Origin: Paracoccus everestensis
Lineage (GTDB): Bacteria > Pseudomonadota > Alphaproteobacteria > Rhodobacterales > Rhodobacteraceae
Direction: 5' to 3'
Length of the DNA: 64,000 bases
Assembly (NCBI RefSeq): GCF_021491915.1
Contig: NZ_CP090836.1
Span: 1,164,501-1,228,500 of the forward strand
Below the pieces are notes generated by a model, which worked only from the letters and a program-made list of their open reading frames with translations, had not been told where the DNA came from and did no database searches. The translations under genes were made by a program, and so were the position numbers. This document shows positions 57,368-64,000 of the stretch, piece after piece; the first letter of the stretch is position 1, and each line of letters begins with the position of its first letter.

Positions 57368-60151
57368 TCAAGCCTCTGCCCGTTTTGCCCCGTCGGCGAT
57401 CGCCGCACGCAATTTCTTTTCCAACGCGTCGCGTTTTGCTTCGCTGTGCAATTTGAGGCCGAACATATCCTTGACGTAGAAACTGTCCACCACCTGCGCG
57501 CCGAAAGTGGCAATCACCGCGCTGACGATCTGGATATGGTTCGCGGCCATGGTGCGCGTCAGGTCGTACAGCAGGCCGGGGCGGTCGCGGGTGTCCACTT
57601 CGATGATGGTATAGATGTCGCTGCCTTCGTTGTCGAAGGTGACATGGGTCGGAAACCTGAATTCCCGCGTGCGTTTCTTGGGCTTGTCGCGGCTGGCAAA
57701 GGCTTCCCGGGCGACGATTTCCCCCATCAGGATGCTCAGGATTTTCTGGCGCAGCCTAGGCATCCGGTCCTCGGCAAAGGGGCTGCCATCGGGATCCTGG
57801 ACCCAGAAGACGGCGGTGGCAAAGCCGTCGCGGGTCGTATAGGTGCGCGCGTCCACCACATTCGCGCCCATCAGCGTCAGCGCCCCGCACAGGCGCGAAA
57901 AGATGCCCGGATGATCGGCCAGCACAAAGGCCGCGCGCGTCGCGTCGCGATGAGGATCGGCGCGCAGGTCGATGCGAATCTCGTCCACGCCGATGTCGCG
58001 CAGCAATTCGGCAAAGCTGGCCTGCGTTTCGGTCGGAAGACCCGACCAATAGCTGTCGTAATGACGCCCCAGTTCCGCGCGCAAGGCCCGGGGATCCCAG
58101 CCCTTGGCGGTCAGCAGGTGGCGCAGGCTGCGCTTGGCCTCGTTCTGGCGGCGGTCGCGGTTCAACTCCTCCAGCCCGTTTTCCAGGACGGCGGCGGTTT
58201 CCTCGTGCAGCTTGCGCAACAGCGCCGCCTTCCAGTTGTTCCACGTTCCCGGCCCGACGCCGCGGATGTCGCAAACGGTCAGCACCAGCAGCATGTCCAG
58301 CCGACGCCGGGTCTTCACCGCCTTGGCGAAATCGCGCAGGGTGCGGGGGTCGGCGATGTCGCGTTTCTGCGCCACATCCGACATCAGCAGGTGATTGCGG
58401 ACCAGCCATTCCACCGTGTCGACATCATCCTGCGGAAAGCCGAAGCGCGCCGCGATCCGCCGCGCCAGCCTTGCCCCCAGGATCGAGTGGTCCTCGCGCC
58501 GCCCCTTGCCGATGTCGTGCAACAGGGTCGCCAGATACAAAACGCGGCGGTTGATGCCGGTTTCCATGATCTCGCTGGACAGGGGCAGGTCGTCGGGATG
58601 CTCGCCCCGCTCGATCTCGGCCAGGGCGGCGACGCATTGGATGGAATGTTCGTCCACCGTGTAGTGATGATACATATTGAACTGCATCATTGCCACGACG
58701 GGTTCGAATTCCGGGATAAAGGCCGCCAGCACGCCCAACTCGTTCATCCGCCGCAGGCCCCGTTCCGGGTTTCCGTGCTTCAGCAGCATATCCATGAAGA
58801 TCCGCGTGCCTTCGGGATCGGCACGCATCTTGTCGTCGATCAGGTCCAGGTTGGCCGCGACAAGGCGCATCGCGTCGGGATGGATCAGGATGCCCGTGCG
58901 CAGCGCTTCCTCGAACAGGCGCAGGATATTCAGGGGATCCTTGAGGAATTCGGTGTCGCTGGTAATACTCAGGCGGCCATGATTGTCGGTAAACCCGTCC
59001 CGCATCTTGCGGCGGCGGCGGAACAGGCGGCCCAGGAAAGGGGCGCTGCGGACATGGCGGGCCTCGAGTTCGGTCAGGAACACGCGGGTCAGTTCGCCCA
59101 CATGGGTAGCGTGGCGGAAATAGTCCTGCATGAAGTATTCAACGCCACGCCGTGCCGAGGTATCGCGATAACCCATGCGGCGTGCCACCTCGACCTGCAT
59201 ATCGAAGGACAGGACATCGACCGGACGGCCCGCGATCAGGTGCAGGTGGCAGCGCACGGCCCACAGGAAATCCTCGGCCTGCCAGAAGGCCAGATGTTCC
59301 TCGCGCGTGAAGACGCCCAGATCGACCAGTTCGACGGCGCGGTCCACGCGGTGGATATACTTTGCGATCCAGTAAAGCGTCTGCAGATCGCGCAGGCCGC
59401 CCTTGCCCTCCTTGACATTGGGCTCAAGGACGTATCGCTGACCGCCCTGCCGCTGGTGGCGGGCAGCGCGTTCTTCCAGCTTGGCCTCGATGAATTCCGG
59501 GACGGTCCGGGAAAACAGGTCAACCCACAGGCGCTCGCGCAAGTCCTCGGCCAGGGGGGCGTGGCCCGTCACCAGGCGGTGTTCCACCAGCGATGTGCGG
59601 ATAGTCATGTCTGAAGTGCCAAGACGGATGCAGTCGTCAACGCTGCGGATCGAATGGCCGATCTTCAGCTTCAGATCCCACAGCATGTACAGCATGGATT
59701 CGACCACACTTTCCGCCCAGGCTGTGATTTTCCACGGTGTCAGGAACAGCAGATCGACATCGGATGCAGGCGCCATCTCGGCCCGGCCATAGCCCCCCAC
59801 GGCCAGCACGGCCAGCCTTTCGGCCTCGGACCGGGATCGCTGGGGATGCAGCCAGGCCGTTGCGACGTGATGGGTGGCGATGACGATGCCGTCGGTCAGA
59901 CCGGCGATGGCACGCACGGTTTCGCGGGCGGCGCGAGGGTGGCCGGACAGGCTGGCCTCGATCGCCTGCATGGCCTTGGTGCGGGCCTCGGACAGGATCG
60001 CCACAGTGCGCGCCCGGATCTCTCGCCCCTCGGTCAGGCCGGAAAGCGCATGTTCCAGGATCGGCAGGAAACTGGTGGGCTCAAAGATCGGATGCGCCCC
60101 GGACAGGGCCGGGGCGCTTTGCAGGATCGTCTTGTCGGACAGGTCGGCCAA
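57368..60151 (-). CDS. glnD: [Protein-PII] uridylyltransferase/uridylyl-removing enzyme
   Basis: A 927-residue nitrogen sensor. Nucleotidyltransferase: GGYGRAEMAPASDVDLLFL near 118-136 with the Asp-x-Asp pair. HD hydrolase: LLHDIGKGRREDHS near 510. Two C-terminal ACT domains (FVLADHPGIFSRLCGALTL and VDTRDRPGLLYDLTRTMA) for glutamine sensing. It modifies PII proteins GlnB/GlnK. Complete domain set and length. Upstream of murJ; two bases downstream of the PBP activator gene. Confidence 0.96.
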   Translation of the reverse strand: MADLSDKTILQSAPALSGAHPIFEPTSFLPILEHALSGLTEGREIRARTVAILSEARTKAMQAIEASLSGHPRAARETVRAIAGLTDGIVIATHHVATAWLHPQRSRSEAERLAVLAVGGYGRAEMAPASDVDLLFLTPWKITAWAESVVESMLYMLWDLKLKIGHSIRSVDDCIRLGTSDMTIRTSLVEHRLVTGHAPLAEDLRERLWVDLFSRTVPEFIEAKLEERAARHQRQGGQRYVLEPNVKEGKGGLRDLQTLYWIAKYIHRVDRAVELVDLGVFTREEHLAFWQAEDFLWAVRCHLHLIAGRPVDVLSFDMQVEVARRMGYRDTSARRGVEYFMQDYFRHATHVGELTRVFLTELEARHVRSAPFLGRLFRRRRKMRDGFTDNHGRLSITSDTEFLKDPLNILRLFEEALRTGILIHPDAMRLVAANLDLIDDKMRADPEGTRIFMDMLLKHGNPERGLRRMNELGVLAAFIPEFEPVVAMMQFNMYHHYTVDEHSIQCVAALAEIERGEHPDDLPLSSEIMETGINRRVLYLATLLHDIGKGRREDHSILGARLARRIAARFGFPQDDVDTVEWLVRNHLLMSDVAQKRDIADPRTLRDFAKAVKTRRRLDMLLVLTVCDIRGVGPGTWNNWKAALLRKLHEETAAVLENGLEELNRDRRQNEAKRSLRHLLTAKGWDPRALRAELGRHYDSYWSGLPTETQASFAELLRDIGVDEIRIDLRADPHRDATRAAFVLADHPGIFSRLCGALTLMGANVVDARTYTTRDGFATAVFWVQDPDGSPFAEDRMPRLRQKILSILMGEIVAREAFASRDKPKKRTREFRFPTHVTFDNEGSDIYTIIEVDTRDRPGLLYDLTRTMAANHIQIVSAVIATFGAQVVDSFYVKDMFGLKLHSEAKRDALEKKLRAAIADGAKRAEA

Positions 60152-60153
60152 GA

Positions 60154-61362
60154 TCAGAACCCGGCGCGACCAAATTCGCTTTGTGCCGGATCAAGGATCA
60201 CCACCCGGTTGCCGCGCAGGGTAGCGACTGCCAGGGCTCGTTCCGAGGTTCCGTCCGGCCGCAAGCGAAATACTCCGCCCACGCCCGCAAAGCCTGCTCG
60301 CTGTGTCAGCCCGGTGGTGGTCAGGGCATTGCGCTGTCCGCCCCGCACCAGCGACGCGATGGCCGCCACGCCGTCATAGGCCAGGCTTGCCAGTTCATGG
60401 GGCTGTTCGCCATAGGCGCTGCGATACCGCGCATCGAACTGTGCCCGCAGGCCTTGATCGGGAATGGCAAACCATCCTTCCTGCAACTGCGCCATCCTTA
60501 TGCGCGCGGGCGGCTGGTCCCAGCGGGTCAGGCCCATCATCTGCGTAACCGGCGAACGCACCCCGGCGGCGGCCAGCTTCTCGGTCAGATAGGGAAGGAC
60601 GGCTTGGTTGTTGGCGGTCATGAACACCGCATCGACCTGGCCCGACTGGGCGGCCGCCGCGATCTGGGGGGCGACGGCATCGATGCCGGTCACGGATACC
60701 GGGTGGTTGATGCGTCCTGCCAACCGCGCGCCGTTGCGCGCGATGGCTGTCTCGATGGCCCGCCCGCCCAGCTGGCCCGCGATGTCATCCTCGGCCACGA
60801 CATAGATGTTGCGCTTGCCCTGCCGGACGCCATAGCCGACCAGCCGGTCGGCGATATTGGCAAAGCTGTTGCCCAGGATGAAGACGTTGCCGCCTGCGAC
60901 CTCGGCATTGTTGGAAAAAGACAGGACGTTCACGTTGCGCGGGCGCATGGCGTTGCCCACGGCATTCGCGCCTTCGGCGAACAGGGGACCGACGATGATC
61001 TGCGCGCCTGCGTCCACGGCCGCATTGGCCTGGGCCACGGCCTGTCCCGTGCTGGTCCCGGTGTCATAGACACGAAGGTCGATATTGGCGCCCTGTGCAT
61101 CGGCCGCGGCCATGCGCGCCGCGTTCTTCAGGCTGCGCGACAGCCATTCCAGATCGGCCGATCCGCTGCCGCCCGGCGCCAGAAGGGCAACCCGAACCGG
61201 TTCTCCCGGGTTGATCAGGGGACCGATGGCGGGACCGCTGGCCTGTTGCGATCCCCCGACGGGGTCACAAGCCGCAAGAACAAAGGCTGACACAATGGCG
61301 GCGGCCTTGGTGACGACGCGGCGCAATCCGGTGGCGGGCCGGGCTGTAGCGGAAACGACCAT
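60154..61362 (-). CDS. Penicillin-binding protein activator (LpoA-like lipoprotein)
   Basis: A 402-residue lipoprotein: signal peptide with lipobox VLAAC (Cys32), then a type-1 periplasmic-binding fold (VRVALLAPGG, QIIVGPLFAEGANAV, NVLSFSNNAEVAGGNVFILG, YVVAEDD). This matches the C-terminal domain of E. coli LpoA, which activates PBP1A. Here the N-terminal TPR part is missing. Divergence from rsmI followed by yraN reproduces the E. coli order lpoA/rsmI/yraN. AGGGAAG lies before the ATG. Confidence 0.88.
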   Translation of the reverse strand: MVVSATARPATGLRRVVTKAAAIVSAFVLAACDPVGGSQQASGPAIGPLINPGEPVRVALLAPGGSGSADLEWLSRSLKNAARMAAADAQGANIDLRVYDTGTSTGQAVAQANAAVDAGAQIIVGPLFAEGANAVGNAMRPRNVNVLSFSNNAEVAGGNVFILGNSFANIADRLVGYGVRQGKRNIYVVAEDDIAGQLGGRAIETAIARNGARLAGRINHPVSVTGIDAVAPQIAAAAQSGQVDAVFMTANNQAVLPYLTEKLAAAGVRSPVTQMMGLTRWDQPPARIRMAQLQEGWFAIPDQGLRAQFDARYRSAYGEQPHELASLAYDGVAAIASLVRGGQRNALTTTGLTQRAGFAGVGGVFRLRPDGTSERALAVATLRGNRVVILDPAQSEFGRAGF

Positions 61363-61450
61363 ATGAAACTTCCCTGCTGTAGGATATCGGCGAGGTGCGG
61401 GCAGCCTAGGACCAACGGCCCGCCTTGGCAATCAGTCGGAGGAAAAGGCA

Positions 61451-62356
61451 ATGACCGGCAAACACGAAGACCCCCAGCCTGCCCATCGCCTGACTGCCCA
61501 TGTCGAGGCGCCCCGGCTGGACACTGGCCTTTATCTGGTTGCGACCCCCATCGGCACTGCGCGCGACATCACGCTGCACGCGCTTGATGTGCTGAACGCC
61601 GCCGATGTGTTGGCAGCCGAAGATACGCGCGTCCTGCGTCACCTGCTGGACATTCACGGCATTCCGCTGCGGGGCAGGCGGATCGTTCCCTATCACGACC
61701 ATAACGGGGAACGCGCCCGGCCCGGGCTGATGGCGGCCTTGGCCAATGGCGCCAACATCGCCTATGCCTCGGATGCGGGAACGCCGCTGGTGGCCGACCC
61801 TGGATACCGTCTTGCGCGCGAAGTGGCTGAGGCGGGCCACCGGGTCCACGCGATCCCCGGCCCCTCGGCCCCCCTGGTCGCGCTCAGCCTGTCGGGGCTG
61901 CCAACCGACCGTTTCCTGTTCCTGGGCTTTCCGCCCTCCACCAAGGGCGCACGGATGACATGGCTGCGTGACTGGATGGCGGTCGATGCGACGCTGATCC
62001 TGTTCGAAAGCCCCCGGCGCGTTAATCAAACATTGAAAGAGATGTGCGAGGTTGATCCGAATCGACTTACAGTGGTGGCACGGGAACTGACCAAGAAGTT
62101 CGAGGAGGTGATCCGGGGAACCGCCGCAGACTTGGCCCAGGATCCGCGCATGGCTTCGCTGAAGGGAGAGGTCGTGATGCTGGTCGATCGACCCGGCTCG
62201 GTCGTGGCCGACGACCAGACCATTCGTCAGGCGCTGCGAACGCGTCTGGGTTCGATGACGGTGAAGGATGCCGCGAGGGACGTGGCAACTGAATTGGGAA
62301 TGGCGCGGCGCGATGTTTACCAGATCGCGCTTGGGCTGGGTGAAGAAAAGGACTGA
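61451..62356 (+). CDS. rsmI: 16S rRNA (cytidine-1402-2'-O)-methyltransferase
   Basis: A 301-residue tetrapyrrole-methylase-fold enzyme. LYLVATPIGTARDITLHAL, AAEDTRVLRHLL, the SAM-loop YASDAGTPLVADPGYRL, GPSAPLVALSLSGL and FESPRRV are all diagnostic. Divergent from the PBP activator, two bases from yraN. Confidence 0.96.
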   Translation: MTGKHEDPQPAHRLTAHVEAPRLDTGLYLVATPIGTARDITLHALDVLNAADVLAAEDTRVLRHLLDIHGIPLRGRRIVPYHDHNGERARPGLMAALANGANIAYASDAGTPLVADPGYRLAREVAEAGHRVHAIPGPSAPLVALSLSGLPTDRFLFLGFPPSTKGARMTWLRDWMAVDATLILFESPRRVNQTLKEMCEVDPNRLTVVARELTKKFEEVIRGTAADLAQDPRMASLKGEVVMLVDRPGSVVADDQTIRQALRTRLGSMTVKDAARDVATELGMARRDVYQIALGLGEEKD

Positions 62357-62358
62357 AC

Positions 62359-62799
62359 ATGGGTCATGCCGTCAGATCGCCGGACTTGCCATGGACGATA
62401 ACGGCACAGCCCACGCAGGTCTCGTCGGCCCGGCGAACACGGGGCCGCATGGCGCATCTTTCGGGCGCCCTGGCCGAAGACAGCGTGGCTCGCCTGCTGG
62501 AACGAAAGGGCATGACGATCCTGGCCCGGCGCTGGCGCGGCAAGGCGGGGGAAATCGACCTGATCGCCCGCGACGGCCCCTGCCTGATCTTTGTCGAGGT
62601 CAAGCAATCCGCTACCCATGAGGATGCTGCCCATAGGCTGGTCGCCGCGCAGCAGGGCCGCATCATGCGCGCGGCCCTGGAGTATTGCGACGCTGAGGGA
62701 CTGGCGGCCCTGCCGGACATACGCTTCGACGCCGCGCTGGTGGACAGTCAGGGCCGGGTCGAGATCCTGGAACGCGCCTTTGAGGAAGCCTTTGCCTGA
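62359..62799 (+). CDS. YraN/UPF0102 family endonuclease-like protein
   Basis: A 146-residue protein with an EndA/Holliday-junction-resolvase-like fold: GALAEDSVARLLERKGM, GKAGEIDLIARDG and LIFVEVKQSAT carry the acidic ExD...ExK pattern. Biochemical role unresolved. The first ATG is used; an internal ATG at 62449 would remove a 30-residue basic leader. Confidence 0.9.
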   Translation: MGHAVRSPDLPWTITAQPTQVSSARRTRGRMAHLSGALAEDSVARLLERKGMTILARRWRGKAGEIDLIARDGPCLIFVEVKQSATHEDAAHRLVAAQQGRIMRAALEYCDAEGLAALPDIRFDAALVDSQGRVEILERAFEEAFA

Positions 62800-63227
62800 C
62801 CGACCGCTGGACGGATTGAGGAAGTCCGGTGCAATCAGCCTTTATGCCGCTGGGAAGGTTCCAGCGTTTGCGCCTTTTCAAGGGAGAGGTTGGCAAAGAA
62901 AAGGTTTCGGCTATCACGCAGAGGGCATCTGCCAGGGATCGGCCGGGGTTTCTTCAGCGTTTGAGGATCAGGGTCTGATGCGGTCGGGCGTGAGGCTGAG
63001 CGTGGTTCGCCGGCCAAGCCAATCAACGGGCCGATGTCCGCAGTGAAGGCATCACGAGAAGGGTTTTCGCGTCGTTTTCTAGATTCCGGTAAATACCAGA
63101 ATCTTGCAGATAGGCGCGCCATCGGCACACCATCATGGACAACGACAACTCCGCGATCTAGCATTACAGTTGCATTCTCCTCTTCTGCCTGAGTCCATGC
63201 GCTTTCATGATTGATGGAGGCTCGTGG
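62800..63227. other. 428-bp interval with no gene
   Basis: Between yraN and the IS701-family remnant I see no convincing reading frame on either strand, no tRNA-like fold and no clear terminal repeat. A 160-codon minus-strand frame exists (63320-62835) but has Arg/Pro-rich composition and no recognisable motif. Base composition drops toward the right half (63060-63220), as expected for an IS end or gene debris. Confidence 0.5.
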
Positions 63228-64000
63228 ATGGCGGGCTTGTCGGTCGAGGAGACGCTGTAGCTTTGGGCCTCGTCGCTTCGTGCTGCGAAGGCTCGCATGC
63301 GCCAGCTGTTCACGCAGCACGGGTTGCGGTATCGGCCGAACGGTTTCTCGACAGTTTATTGGGCGAGGAACGGCGCAAGACGGGCTGGATGCGAGAGGAG
63401 GCGGCTAGAGATCCGGGTCCTTGGCGGCAGCAGGCCATTCTGGGACGCGCCCCTTGGGATGCCGATGCCCTGCGCGATATTGTTCGGGACTACGCCCTGG
63501 ACACTCTTGCTGATCCCGAGGCGGTGCTGGTGATCGATGAAACCGGCTTTCTGAAGCAGGGCCACGCATCCTGTGGAGTAGCGCGCCAATTCACCGGATC
63601 CGCAGGCAAGATCACCAATTGCCAGATCGGTGTTTTCGCCAGTTATGTTTCGCGCCATGGACATACCTTTATCGATCGGGCGCTTTATCTGCCAAAAGCC
63701 TGGACTGATGATCTGGAGCGGCGAACCAGGACCCATGTCCTCGAGGCTGTGCAATTCGCCACAAAACCTGCTCTTGCCCGCGCCATGATCGAGCGTGCGC
63801 TGTTGGCTGATGTCCCCTTCTCCTGGGTGGCTGCCGACAGCGTTTATGGCGTCGGTGCCATCGAAATGGCGTTGCGCCGTGCCGGCAAGGGCTATGTGCT
63901 GGGCGTCAGCGCCAGTCATTCCTTCACGTCCTGGGGCAAACCCCATGCCTTCAGCGGAACGGCAAGGGGCATCGCGGGAGCCTTGCCGCCAAAGGCTTGG
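63228..64000 (+). pseudogene. IS701-family transposase, degraded and cut by the window edge
   Basis: The start AGLSVEETL is followed by TAG at codon 11 (63258-63260) where relatives have Glu. At about 63321 one base is missing (CAC-GG-GTT), so the rest, RFLDSLLGEERRKTGWM onward, is in another frame through 64000. The catalytic half looks good: VIDETGFLKQG (Asp), then DVPFSWVAADSVYG (Asp); the Glu would be beyond the edge. Two lesions make it inactive unless complemented. Confidence 0.88.
63228..64000 (+). mobile_element. IS701-family element, partial
   Basis: Only the 5' part of the element is in the window. Its left terminal repeat should lie shortly before 63228, but I cannot identify it without the right end. 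Confidence 0.75.

Noticed and set aside
56966..59614. An 882-codon plus-strand frame opposite murJ and glnD
   Set aside because: Same reason: both genes on the minus strand have full family motifs.
60154..61362. Substrate-binding protein of an amino-acid ABC transporter
   Set aside because: The fold is shared, but there is a lipobox, no transporter genes are adjacent, and the order with rsmI-yraN matches lpoA.
62835..63320. A 161-codon minus-strand frame after yraN
   Set aside because: No motif, Arg/Pro-rich, and its 5' end lies inside the transposase remnant; not supported as a gene.

Overview
The window reads as chromosomal DNA of an alphaproteobacterium of the order Rhodobacterales, most likely Paracoccus or a close relative. 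The reasons are high GC, class I lysyl-tRNA synthetase, UPF0262, DUF2948 and DUF6476 neighbours, a VPLPA-CTERM protein, and a circularly permuted two-piece tmRNA whose tag reads ANDNRAPVALAA. It is almost entirely core genome, very tightly packed, and broken by four insertion sequences.

Layout. 1-6.5 kb: partial flavoprotein, tRNA-Gln, adenine deaminase, tRNA-Arg, a membrane protein, rpoH, rluD, DUF6476 and ubiK. 6.7-11.4 kb: an overlapping plus-strand run lgt-midA-pgeF-nadD-dacB. 11.3-17 kb: a TerB protein, lysK, then recR-ybaB-dnaX and a DjlA-like co-chaperone. 17-20.7 kb: an IS481-family element splitting an acetyltransferase gene, trpA, and an IS630-family element. 20.7-27.2 kb: a VPLPA-CTERM protein, a LysR regulator divergent from DUF1127, then murA-DUF2948-hisD-UPF0262-LMW phosphatase on the minus strand. 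27.3-30.6 kb: tRNA-Thr, prfC, sspB, ssrA and a PepSY protein. 30.6-38.7 kb: gnd, a thioesterase, pdxY-MOSC, ppx-rlmE, an AraC-type gene split by a second IS630-family element, and miaA. 38.8-47.3 kb: the envelope/translation run pyrH-frr-uppS-cdsA-dxr-rseP-bamA-ompH. 47.3-62.8 kb: nucleoside hydrolase, uup-like ABC-F, zinc peptidase, rplU-rpmA-GNAT, LLM oxidoreductase, trpS, rhomboid-like protein, murJ-glnD, PBP activator, rsmI and yraN. The right edge holds a decayed IS701-family transposase.

How the genes work together. Several neighbourhoods are functionally coherent: ribosome rescue (tmRNA beside the SspB adaptor that delivers tagged proteins to ClpXP, with RF3 next door); isoprenoid-to-lipid-carrier and outer-membrane assembly (uppS, cdsA, dxr, rseP, bamA, ompH); replication/recombination (dnaX-ybaB-recR); and peptidoglycan (murA, murJ, dacB, PBP activator).

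I found no defence system, prophage, CRISPR array or biosynthetic cluster. The most distinctive items are the permuted ssrA next to sspB, two IS insertions whose host genes can be rebuilt in frame to the base, a transposase with no stop codon of its own that reads into the disrupted gene, a rhomboid lacking its catalytic residues, and a shared TTGC-type -35 element in front of tRNA genes and ssrA.
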